Shown one piece after another: positions 31,556 through 43,263 of a stretch of 64,000 bases of DNA. Made by a program: the position numbers and the translations under genes. This DNA comes from Rebecca billardiae RCC1528 (taxonomy: Eukaryota; Haptophyta), in assembly GCA_965240325.2 (NCBI GenBank), contig OZ251235.1, positions 372,001 to 436,000 on the forward strand, given 5' to 3'. Position 1 is the stretch's first letter. Each line of letters begins with the position of its first letter. The notes beneath the pieces were generated by a model. The model saw only the letters and a program-made list of their open reading frames with translations. It was not told the DNA's origin and searched no databases.

Positions 31556-34500
31556 ATGGAAGACACGCCGTCTGCGCGCTACGAGGCGCTCGTGCGCGAG
31601 TATGGCGGCACGCGCGTCATCAGGCGCGTGCTCATCGCAAACAATGGCATGGCGGCTACCAAGTTCATCCTCTCTGTCCGCCGCTGGCTGCACCTCACGT
31701 GCGGCGATTCGTCGCTCATCAAGCTGATCGGCATGGCGACGCCTGATGACATCAAGGCGAGTGCCAAGCACGTCTCGCTGGCGAATGTGATCGAAGAGGT
31801 GCGGGGCATGCCCGTTGCAGCCGCCACGCCCCCGGAGACGCCTCCACCCCCGCGGATTCCCCCCGCAGGCACGCGCTGACGCGTGCTGCCGCCGCCTACG
31901 CCGCGCGTCGTGGCTGCATGCGCCAGGTCCCCGCGGGCTCCAACGCGAACAACTACGCGAACGTGAATCTCATCATCAGCCTGGCCATCAAGCACAACGC
32001 GGATGCCATCTGGCCGGGCTGGGGCCATGCCTCCGAGAACCCGGCGCTGCCGCGTGCCGCGATGGAGGTGCGCGCCAGCAGCCTGCGCCTGCGCCCGGCC
32101 GCGCGCGGTGGCGCATGCCCTGCGCGCGCGCGCGCGCGCGCTGCTCGCTCTGCGCGGAGCCTCGGGCTGCGCAGGGCGTCGGTGTTGGCGAGTCTCATGC
32201 AAGCCGTGCGGCTCCTCGCCGCGCACACGCGCGAGCCTGGCCACGCGCCCGCGCCCCGAACGCCCCGCTCTGATCGCTGCGCGCCCTGCTGCCGCGCGCC
32301 GCCGCCGCCGCCGCCGCGCAGGCGGGCATCGCGTTCATCGGCCCGGACGAGCACGCGATGTTCATGCTGGGCGACAAGGTGGCGTCGACGATCATCGCGC
32401 AGACCGCGCGCGTGCCCTGCGTCGCGTGGTCCGGCTCGGGCCTCGTCCTCGACGTGGACGCGCGTGCCGAGGACGGGTGCGCGTTCGATGAGCGGCTGCT
32501 CGTGCCGGACGAGACGTTCCAGTCTGCGTGCGTGCACTCGGCGGAGGAGGCGCTGGAGGTGGCGGAGCGCGTGGGCTACCCGATCATGATCAAGGCGTCC
32601 GAGGGCGGCGGCGGCAAGGGCGTGCGCAAGGCGCTCGGCCCCGAGACCATCCCGCAGATGTACCGGCAGGTCGCGGACGAGGTGCGCGGCTCGCCCATCT
32701 TCCTGATGCGGCTGTGCCAGCGCGCGCGGCACATCGAGATCCAGCTGCTGTGCGACTCGCACGGCAACGTGTCGGTGCTCAGCGGGCGGGACTGCTCGAT
32801 GCAGCGCCGCTTCCAGAAGATCGTCGAGGAGGGCCCGCCCCGCTGCGTGCCCCCGCGCACCATGGCCTCGATGGAGCGCGCGGGGCAGCGGCTCGCCTCG
32901 CTGGTCGGGTACCAGAGCGCCGGCACCGTCGAGTTCCTGTACGTCGAGGAGTCGGACGAGTTCTTCTTCCTCGAGCTGAACCCGCGGCTGCAGGTGGAGC
33001 ACCCGGTGACGGAGGGCGTGACCGGGCTCAACCTGCCCTCGCTGCAGCTCCTCGCCGCGATGGGCTGCGACCTGCGCCGCATGCCGCGCGTGGCCGAGTT
33101 CATCGTCGACCGCTCGACCGCCGGGTCCGAGGGCGGCGCCGACCCCGACCCCGACTACGACCCCTTCGCCAAGGTGGCGGGGCGGCACGTGGTGGCGGCG
33201 CGGATCACGGCGGAGAACACGGCGGACGGGTGGAAGCCCACCGTCGGCGCGATCGCCGCCATCAACTTCCAGCCGCAGCCCGACGTGTGGGGCTACTTCT
33301 CCGTCGACGGCACGACGGCCGCGGTCCACCAGTTTGCGGACTCGCAGTTTGGGCACGTGTTCGCGACGGCGCCGACGCGCGCCGAGGCGATCCAGGCGAT
33401 GCTGCTCGGGCTCGACGGGCTGAGCGTGCGCGGCGAGGTGCGGACGAACGTGCTCCTCCTCAAGGAGCTCGTCTCCTCCGCCCAGTTCCGCGCCAACCGC
33501 GTCGACACCGCGTGGCTGGACGGCGTGATCGCGGCCGATCAGCAGCCGGTCGCCGGCCCGTCCGAAGAGACTGTGGCGATCTGCGGCGCGCTCATGAAGG
33601 CGTGGCAGCAGATCGAGGCGACGTGCGAGCGGATCTGCCACGAGTTCATCGACCGCGCCGCCCAGCCGCCCGAGCCGCTCGTCCAGTCCCTCGTCGAGCT
33701 CCGCGTCGACTTCGTCTGCAACCGCGTGCAGTACGCCCTCGAGGTGTACCGGCACGCGCCGACCATCTTCTCGGTCGCGGCCAACGGCTCGCTCGTGCAG
33801 GCGAAGCTGTACCCGATGGCGTCGGACGGGGCGTTCCTCGTGACGTACGGCGACACGAAGCGGACGGTGAGCGTGCAGGACGAGCCCGGCGGCGCGCTGC
33901 GCCTCACCATCGACGGCCACGTCGTCGTCGTCGAGAAGGAGAAGGACCCGTCGGTGCTGCCGACCGCGTACACGGGCAAGCTCACGCGCTTTCTCGTCGA
34001 GGACGGCGCGCACGTGGACAAGGGCGCGGCGTACGCGGAGATCGAGGTGATGAAGATGCTGTGCATGCTCAACGCGCCCGAGGCGGGCACCATCTCCGTC
34101 GAGCGCCCCGCCGGCTCCTTCGTCGAGTCCGGCGAGGTCATCGCCACGATGCGGCTGGACAACCCGAGCCTGGTCGAGCGGCCGACGCCGTTTGCGCGCT
34201 CGCTCGGCGAGTACGCGCCCATCATCGACGACGGCTCGTCGACGTTCGGCGGGTCGCTCTCGTACGCGCTGGGCGTGCTGCAGGCGCGGCTCGAGTGCAT
34301 CTTCGACGGCTACCTCGACAACGAGGAGGAGGTCATCATCCAGCTCCACGAGGTGCTCAACGACCCGAGCCTGCTGCAGCGCGAGCTGCTGGACACGCTG
34401 CGCCGCTGCGCCGCACAGCTGCCCAAGGTGCTCGTCGAGCAGATCGGCGCGCTGACGTCGGGCGCGCCGCCGTCGAGCCCGCCCACGCCGCCGGGCGCGC

Positions 34501-35417
34501 AGCTGCAGCCGCGCGCCGCCGACCTCGGCGCGCGCGTCCTCCAGCTCGTCCACTCGCACCGCGCCGCGCTCGAGGCTCGCGGCAGTGCGCACGGCTCCCA
34601 CACCAAGCACAAGCACGCGGGCGACGCCGCCGCCGAGGCCGCGGTCGTCGCGGAGGAGCTCGAGGCGGAGCTGGCGGAGTTCGACGCGCACGTCGCGCCG
34701 ATCGCGGAGTTCGGCAAGACGTACGCGCGCGGCATGCGCGCGCGCACCGCCGCGCTCGTCGAGCACTTCGTCTCGCGCTTCCTGCGCGTGGAGGAGCTCT
34801 ACAGCTCGACGCACACGATGGCGGCGCTGCTCGCGGCCGCGGACAACGAGCCGACCAAGCTCGTGCAGACGTTCCTGGCGCACTCGCAGCTCGAGCGGCG
34901 GCGCGCGACGCTGATGAGCCTGATCGACCTCTCCACCTCGCACACCGCCGCGGACGGCGCCTCCGTCCGCGACGACGGCGCCGACGGCGGCGACACGCGC
35001 ATCCACTTCCTGCGCGGCCTCGCCGCGCTCGAAGGCCTGCCTTACGCCAAGCTGCAGTCCAAGGCGAAGCAGCTGCTCGGCTCGATGACGGACGACATGG
35101 CGGCGCACATGACGAAGCAGCTGTACCCCTCGCTGCAGAGCCTCGCGGCGGGCACCCTCTCCGACGACGACGAGCGCGCCTTCACCCGCTCCCTCCGCGC
35201 GCACATGCACGTGGCGCAGGCGCTGCTGTTCAAGGCCTACGCCGAGTCCACGTCTGTGCTGCGCAAGGCGGTGGCGCGCACGCTCGTGCACCTGTGGTAC
35301 GGGCACACGGACGTGAGCAGCGTGCAGACGAAGACGTACTTCCGGCACGGGAAGGAGAAGTCCGTCGTCACGTGGGAGTACGACGCGCCCCCCGCCGGCG
35401 CCGGCGCGCCCAACGGC

Positions 35418-35448
<31 letters not shown>

Positions 35449-36260
35449 CGCGCAGCGTGCCGCCGTCGCCGCTCGCGCCGGGCGGCGCGGCGCGCGACCG
35501 CGAGAGCGGCGTGCTCGTCTTCTTCTCGACGCGCGAGGACATGGAGGCGCACTTCGCGTGGCTGTGCACGTGCATCTCCGGCGTCGAGCCCTCCAAGGCG
35601 CGCGCCAAGGCCTCCGCCTCCACCTCCTCGATGACGCGCACCCTCTCGTCGAAGGCGCTCAACAAGTCGCCGAGCGCAGCGGAGGTGGCGCTCGCCGCGC
35701 AGGGGAGCTTCAGCGCGGGCGGCGGGCCGAAGCGCACGGTGCACGTGGTGATCATGGCGGACATCGCGGCGGAGCACAAGTGGAAGCTCGTCCGGCGCGG
35801 CGCCGCCGCCTCCGCCTCGTACGACTCCTTCGACGACTCGGGGTCGGCCAAGTACTTCCAGGAGTTCACGCGCGCGCACGCGGCGTCTCTGCGCGCGCTC
35901 GACGCGGGCGTGTGCTCGGTGACGATCCCGACGCCGACGCGCGACGCGGCGGACGTGGAGGCGCTGATGAGCATGGTGGTCACGCCCACGTACTCGTACA
36001 CCCTCCCCGACTTCGAGGAGGTCTCGCTCTGGCGCCACATCCTGCCGCAGTTCGTGCCGTGGCTGGAGCTCGAGCGTCTCTCGTCATTCGAGATCAAGCA
36101 TGAGCAGCTGCCGACGCACCCGCTCATCCACGTGTTCGTGGGCACGGCGAAGCAGCAGGCGCAGGACCGGAGGCTGTTCGTGCGCGCGGCCTCGCTCGCC
36201 GACACGCAGGCCGCGCGCGCCGCCACCGCCGGCCGGCCGCGCGGCGGCTCGATCGGCGGC

Positions 36261-36291
<31 letters not shown>

Positions 36292-39200
36292 GCGGCGCGC
36301 AGGCGGTCGGCGCCGCCGAGCAGCGCGGCTCGTCGGCATCGCTCTTCGAGGAGACGCCGCCGCCGCTCTCGCCGGGGCTCGCGGCGATCGAGGCGTCGGC
36401 CGACGGCGGCGGCGCGTCGGACGAGCGCGCCGCCATCGGCGCGCTCAAGTCGCTCCTGGAGAGCGTGCACCCGTCGCTCACCGCGGCCAAGGCGGCGCAC
36501 TACTCGAGTGTGCACGTCTTCCTGCACCACCGCCAGCCGCTGGCGCTCGCGCTCGAGCCGGCGGTGGCGACGCTGAACAAGGCGCTGCGGCACGAGCTCG
36601 CGCTGCCGGACAACTCGATGCTCGAGCTCGAGGTGCGCCTCGCGCACACCGAGCTCATGGCGCCGCTCGCGCTCGGCGCGCGCGGCGGCGCGCTCGGCGG
36701 CGGCCCGCACCTCGCGCCCCCCGGCGGCGGCGGCGGCGGCGGCGGCGGCGCGGCGAGCGCGCTGCGCGTGCTCGCGCGCTGGTCGCACATGCTGCAGATC
36801 TCGGTGTACCAGGAGATCACGCAGCGCGACGCCGACGGCGCCGACACGCCCGCCACGCTCTCCCACCTCGCCTCGGAGCCCAAGACGGGCGCGCCCGCGC
36901 TCGAGGGCGCGTCCGCGTGCGCGCCGTACCGGCTGCTGTCGGTCATCGACCAGCGGCGGATGCGCTGCCACAAGCTGGGCACGACGTACGCGTACGACCT
37001 GCTCGAGCTCTTCTCCACCGCCGTGCGCCAGCAGTGGGACGACGCGCTCAAGCGCGGCCAGGCCAAGCCCGCCGACGTGCCCGCGCGCCTCACGTCGGCG
37101 ACCGAGCTGGTGCTCACGCGCTCGGGCGCGCTGCAGCCGCTGCCGGCGCCGCGCGAGGGCGGCGAGAACTCGATCGGGATGCTGGCGTGGCGGATGACGA
37201 TGTGCACGCCGGAGTACCCCGCCGGGCGCGACGTGATCCTCATCGCCAACGACGTCTCCGTGCAGAACGGCACCTTCGGCCCGAAGGAGGACGAGGTGTT
37301 CAAGCAGGCGTCTGCGCTCGCGCGCGCGCACAAGCTGCCGCGCGTGTACATTGCCGCCAACTCGGGCGCGCGCTTCGGGCTGTCCGAGACGGTGAAGCAG
37401 CGCTTCCGCGTGGAGTGGGTGGACTGGGACGACCCGAACAAGGGCGTCAAGTACCTCTACCTCACGCCCAAGGACAAGGAGGCCCTCGGCGACGCCGTCG
37501 TCACGCAGGAGGTGCGCGTGCGCGTGCACAAGGCGAGGCGCGCCTTCCAGCTCGGCGACCGCGGCTTTGAGAGCGACGACGACGGCGCAGCCGAGGCGGC
37601 GGAGGAGGTGCAGCACAAGATCCTGGCGATCATCGGCTCGGAGGAGGGCCTCGGCGTGGAGTGCCTGCAGGGCTCGGGCATGATCGCCGCCGAGACCGCC
37701 CTCGCCAATCGCGAGATCTTCACAATCGCACTCTCAACCTCGCGCAACATCGGCATCGGCTCGTACGTGCTGCGGCTCGGGCAGCGGATCGTGCAGCACC
37801 GCACCGCGCCCATCATCCTCACCGGGCACTCGGCGCTGAACAAGCTGCTCGGGAACAACGTGTACGAGTCCAACCTGCAGCTCGGCGGGCCCGAGGTGAT
37901 GGCAAACAACGGCATCTCCCACGCCGTGGTCGACTCGGATCTCGAGGGCGTCGCCTCGATCGTCAAGTGGCTGGGCTACGTGCCGTGCACCGCGCACGCG
38001 CCGCCCGCCTGCCTCCCCATCACCGACCCGGTCGACCGGCCGATCACCTTTGTGCGCGCCGCGCGTGCACGCGCGCCGCTCTCTCTCGCGCGCGCACGGC
38101 CGCGCGCGCGGCGCTCATCCGCGCCGCGCCGCCGCCGCCGCCGCCTGCGCGCCCCGCGGCGCGCAGGCGCCCACCGAGGGCGAGCTGTACGACCCGCGCT
38201 GCCTGCTGCGCGGCGACGCGGACACGCTCGGCCTCTTCGACGCCGGCTCCTTCACCGAGAGCCTGGCGGACTGGGCGCGCACCGTCGTCGTCGGCCGCGC
38301 GCGGCTCGGAGGTGCGGCGGGGCGCGCGCGCGCGCACCCGAGCTGCTTGGCGCGAGCGCGGGCGGCCGGCGAGAGTCGGCCGGCCAGGCCGATCAGCGCC
38401 GCGCTCGCGCGCCCCGCGTGCGCTGCCCGGCGCGGCCGCGGCGCGCGGTGGCCCTCCCCTCGGCTCGGCTCGCGGCGGTGCGCTCACGCGCCCGGCGCGC
38501 CGCCGCCGCCGCGCGCACCGCGCAGGCATGCCGGTCGGCGTGATCGCGACTGAGAACCGTCTTGTGATGAAGACAGTGCTCGCCGACCCCGCCAACATGA
38601 ACAGCCGCGAGGAGCAAGTCGCGCAGGCGGGGCAGGTGCGCGCGCGCCCGTCTCGCCCGCGCTCGCTTGCTTCCCCCCTTCTCGCGCGCGCCGCCCCCCG
38701 TGCGCGGCCCCTCCGCCGTCGGCGTGCGTGCGGTGCCGTGCGGTGCGCGCCCGCGCTGACGGCGCGCCGCGCGCGCCGCGCCGCCCGCTTGCCCGCAGGT
38801 GTGGTTCCCGGACTCGGCGTACAAGACGGCGCAGGCCATCCACGACTTCAACCACGGCGAGCGGCTGCCGCTCATCCTGCTCGCCAACTGGCGCGGCTTC
38901 TCGGGCGGCCGCAAGGACATGTTCGAGGAGGTCCTCAAGTTCGGCTCATACATCGTCGAGAACCTGACGACGTACGAGCAGCCCGTGATCGTGTACATCC
39001 CGCCCGGCGCAGAGGTGCGCGGCGGCGCGTGGGTGGTGATCGACCCGATGATCAACCCGCGCGTGATGGAGATGTACGCCGACCCGAGCGCGCGCGGCGG
39101 CGTGCTCGAGCCCGCCGGCATCGCCGAGATCAAGTTCCGCCGGCCGGAGGTGGTGAAGGCTATGCACCGGCTCGACCCGCAGCTGCAGTGGATGCGCATG

Positions 39201-39632
39201 AACACCGCGCCCTCCGTCATCTCCAAGGAGGACATCTCCGGGTACGAGGCCGAGCTCATGCCCGCGTACGCGCCGCTCGGCGAGGTGTTCGCAGACCTGC
39301 ACGACCGGCCGGAGCGCATGCTCGCCAAGGGCGTCATCCGCAAGGTGGTGCCGTGGCGGGATGCGCGCCGCCACTTCTACTGGCGGCTGCGCCGCCGGAT
39401 GGCTGAGCTGCCCCTGCAGCGCCGCGTCGAGGCGCGCGCGCCCACGCTCGCACACAAGGAGGTCGCGGCCCTCGTCGCGCGCACACTCGTGGACGGCGCG
39501 TCGCTCAGCAGCGGTGATCTCGACGACGACGAGCGCGTGTGCGCCTGCCTCGACTCGCTGGCCGACAGCGAGCTGCTCACCTCGACCCTCGATGAGCTCG
39601 TCGATGAACGGCGCGCCGGCGGAGATGAGTGA
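31556..39632 (+). CDS. ACC: Acetyl-CoA carboxylase, multidomain eukaryotic type
   Basis: Makes malonyl-CoA from acetyl-CoA, bicarbonate and ATP. Exons: 31556-31798, 31927-32067, 32322-38051, 38167-38311, 38526-38635, 38799-39632, all frame-consistent (2,400 residues, normal for the family). Biotin carboxylase comes first: [13 protein letters not shown] near residue 25, [13 protein letters not shown], the ATP-grasp loop [12 protein letters not shown] (~223) and [16 protein letters not shown] (~345). Biotin attachment is EVMKM with Lys706. A long central domain follows with three Gly-rich runs. The carboxyltransferase halves include [43 protein letters not shown], and, spread over exons 4-6, [26 protein letters not shown] and [11 protein letters not shown]. 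The N-terminus starts close to the catalytic core with no evident transit peptide, suggesting a cytosolic form unless an upstream exon exists. Confidence 0.95.
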
Positions 39633-40358
<726 letters not shown>

Positions 40359-40503
40359 TATGCTGTGCTGATGTATAGCTATATATATATATATAGCTAT
40401 ATATATATAGTATAGCTATATAGCTATATATAGCTATATATATTAGATATATAGCTATATATATAGTACCGGGTTCAGAATAACTCGGACCTAGTGATGA
40501 TGA

Positions 40504-40511
<8 letters not shown>

Positions 40512-40587
<76 letters not shown>

Positions 40588-40610
40588 ATGATTAACGACG
40601 TGGTATGCCG
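40512..40610. repeat. (TA)n microsatellite with TTAACGACGTGG tail
   Basis: About 37 TA units, then TGATGATTAACGACGTGG. The tail and the following GGCAGGCGTCAGAGTCAGCA resemble those after 39875 (AAGCGTCAGGCTCAGAGTGC). Confidence 0.85.
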
Positions 40611-40826
40611 AACCGGCAGGCGTCAGAGTCAGCAAGCTGTAGCAGCAGATCCGGAGCAGCAGAGACAAACAACGACAGGATCAGCGCTCCTCGCCGTCGT
40701 CCCCCCCTTGTAGTCGCCCATCATGCGCCCATCACTCCATCGCCGAGCGGAAGCTCGACGCACCGTCTGTCTCAGTCTGGCGTCGACGCGCGCGCGCCAC
40801 CGCGGTGGTCGCGGTGCCACGCGTCG

Positions 40827-41176
40827 TCAGCCGTCGTCTCGAAGTAGTCGTCGTATGCAGCGCCCCCGCGGGCGCGTGCCCCCGAGCGCACATGCGCCAT
40901 GCGCGCGCGGGCGATGAGCATCTTGGCCTGGCCACGCAGGCAGCGCATGCCCAGCTCGCGCCGCATCGGCGCATGGTGCCGAGCAGCGCGCGCTCGGCGG
41001 CGGGGCGCGAGGGGGCGGCGAGGGCGCGCTGAGGCGCGCGCGCCACGTGTCCCGCCCCATCTTGGCGATCTTCTTGAGGGTGAGGTCCACCTAGCCGCGC
41101 TCCACTCGCCGAACGCCCCCACGACAATCGGGACGATCGCGGGGAAGGTGTCGAGCCGCGCCTCGTATGGGCCCAC
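40827..41176 (-). pseudogene. Frameshifted coding relic, possibly retroelement-derived
   Basis: Minus-strand frames contain YEARLDTFPAIVPIVVGAFG and EWSAA, then, in another frame, VDLTLKKIAKMGRDTWRARL, then, back in the first frame, MRRELGMRCLRGQAKMLIAR. Together these read like consecutive parts of one protein broken by at least two frameshifts. The composition is compatible with the C-terminal part of a non-LTR reverse transcriptase ORF, but no diagnostic motif survives, so the assignment is tentative. Confidence 0.45.
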
Positions 41177-41339
41177 CTGGCCCTCAAGGCCTCAAGTTGC
41201 GTGCCCGGTAGTGAGTACGGAGTGTACGGACCCCAAGAGGCAAGACGGAAGAGTCGGAACGGACGGTCCGGCATCTCGGGTCGTCGAAATAATAAGGCTA
41301 TAAGCCGCAGTCATCGAATAAAACCCGAGACCCGGCGCA

Positions 41340-41590
41340 TGATTAATGATTATGGCGCACGGCCCCCCCGAAAGGTCTGAGCGTGAGCGAAAGCCGGGGG
41401 GGGCGGCGCACGTGCTCCGCAAAATCAAAAAAGAGGATGCGCGCAGGATTTGGGGGATTTTTGTAGGTGGATTTAGGTGTGAAATCCGCATTTGACTCGA
41501 TATCGCTGCTCATGATTGCGTTTGTACTGCTCCTTAATCCTTGGATAGTAAGTAATAGAAGAAATCGAACTCGAATAGGACAAAGGCGTC
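41340..41590 (+). repeat. Dispersed repeat, copy 1 (inverse of 51370-51600)
   Basis: It begins GGCGCACGGCCCCCCCGAAAG, runs through GTGCTCCGCAAAATCAAAAA and GGGGGATTTTTGTAGGTGGA, and ends in an AT-rich part (CTCCTTAATCCTTGGATAGT). The copy at 51.4-51.6 kb is inverted and very similar, with a different G/C-run length. Weaker similarity continues a little further. There is no convincing ORF. Confidence 0.85.
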
Positions 41591-42445
41591 TGCATCTTTC
41601 TGATAATTATGGTGGGCCGTTCGTTGTTCTCCTGCTGATATACTTTTGGTTTGCTGATTCCAATTCAAAGAGTAAAGTATCGTCTCCTATTATCCTTCTC
41701 CTCTGAAGAGAACCACACTTCAGCAAAAACAACGTTTCAGTATCAACGTATTATGGCACGACGTTCGTCATCGCGGCTCGTTTGTCTATTGGTACCCGCG
41801 AAATGAACCCTGCCAGATCTTCGCCTAATCAAAAACGCCTAGGCACGCGTTTTCGCACCGTTTCGCCGTACCATTTATGAGATTAACTTATAATTATACA
41901 AACTTACAAAAACGGCGGTTCGCTTCGACCAGAATATATGCGCCCGTGCGGGCGTGGCCGACTAAGTGATATGACCAAATGAGGGAATCTTACCCGTAAG
42001 CGTTATTTGGCGGCCCCGGCACACGCCGAGCGACCGAGGGCGATCGGAGGCTCAAAGCCGAAAAGGCTCTCGTTTTGCGTGCCGGTGCGCGCGACTCAGC
42101 GCAGGTGCGCGCACTGCAGCTGCGGCGGGTCCCAACAGCCGTCGGCATCGCATTCGTGCCTCGCTCACCCCACGCGCCCCGCCCTGCCATGCGTCTTCGG
42201 CCCAAAGTGTACACCCCGCCCGGCCCGCGGCGTCGGCGCCCGCCGACGAAGTACGTTCACGAACACGGCCATCGGACTGCCGCGCCGCGCAGGTGACTCG
42301 ACCTCGAGCGAGCCTGGGGCGTGGAGGCGACCGACGGCGGGGTGCGACTTGCCCACCGACCCGAGCTGCATCACCCAGCGCAGCTTCGCCCGCGACGATG
42401 CTTCGCCTGGCTACCACTGCTCAGCCTCGTTACCCACCGGCTGTG
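41591..42445. other. AT-richer intergenic region
   Basis: 41600-42000 is unusually AT-rich for this window and may belong to the same inserted repeat. A hydrophobic 79-codon ORF (41467-41706) straddles the repeat boundary and is not supported as a gene. From 42000 onward GC-rich sequence leads into the SANT-like gene. Confidence 0.5.
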
Positions 42446-43121
42446 ATGGCGACGCTGTCTGTCCGCGCGGCGTGCGGCGGCGCGCAGGCAGGGAGAGCGG
42501 CAGCCCGGGGCACCGAGCCGCAGGACGAGCTCTTGCTGGAGGACTCGCCCGAGCGCGCGTTCGCGCGCTTGCACACCGCGCTGCGCACCATGCACGACCA
42601 GCGCGTCCTGCGCTTCTACACGCAGAACGACTCGTCGTGGACGATCGATCACGGGACATTGGCCTGCTGCAGTCGCAGTATCGGCGCACGTGCTGCACGC
42701 GACCTCGCAGCGCGCGTGGCCCGCATTCGAGGGGAAGACGCCGAGGGCGTGCAAGGAGCGGCTGCTGCGGCTGCGGGACATCGTAGACAGGCTCGAGCCG
42801 CGGCTGCTCGCGACGCTCTTCCCCGCCGACGCCGACGACGAGCTGCGCGAGCTTGTCCGACGCTGCGCCGATCCCGCCGGCGCGCCAGGCTGTGCGAGGC
42901 TGACGGACGGGCTGCCGAGCGCGATCTCCTCAGCGCTGCGCGCGGCCACAGCAGGGCTGCCCGAAGCGCACCGGGCGGAGGCGCTGCGGCTGCTGCGCGT
43001 CGAGTTCGACACGGCCCAGCCCCCCGAGGCCGTCGATCGAGTCCGGATTACTCGCGCCCGCGCCTCCTGCACGGCGACGGCGCCGGGCGCGCGCATCGTA
43101 GTGATAAATTCGTCACAGTGA
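42446..43121 (+). CDS. SANT/Myb-like protein, frame disrupted
   Basis: From the ATG at 42446 one frame gives ARLHTALRTMHDQRVLRFYT and NDSSWTID, the start of a SANT/Myb helix. A different frame continues with DIGLLQSQYRRT. A third frame (ending with the stop at 43119-43121) gives HATSQRAWPAFEGKTPRACK, ERLLRLRDIVDRLEPRLLAT and IVVINSSQ. The W...GKTP.ACKERL..L layout is that of a SANT repeat, usually DNA- or chromatin-binding. No GTGCG donor explains the frame changes, so this is either a young pseudogene, a sequence error, or a gene with an atypical intron. Confidence 0.4.
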
Positions 43122-43207
43122 TTCGGTGAAGAACGCGACAACTACCAGGGCCGTGCGCCATCAACTTCGTTGTTCACTACCCGAAGATCGGCGTAGCCGA
43201 TCAGAAT
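43050..43207 (+). repeat. Dispersed repeat, inverse copy at 48.86-49.03 kb
   Basis: Covers the end of the SANT-like frame and its 3' flank: CCAGGGCCGTGCGCC, CAACTTCGTTGTT, CTACCCGAAGATCGGCGTAG. The strongest match is 43147-43205. It ends with a 7-bp hairpin, GATCGGC-GTA-GCCGATC (43186-43202), conserved in both copies. Confidence 0.85.
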
Positions 43208-43263
43208 GATATATATGATTACAATAATAAAGCTGCATGCTGCAACGGGCAACTCGTGCTTCA

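Noticed and set aside
31953-36038. 1,361-codon minus-strand ORF opposite ACCase
   Set aside because: Antisense shadow; the plus strand encodes an unmistakable acetyl-CoA carboxylase.
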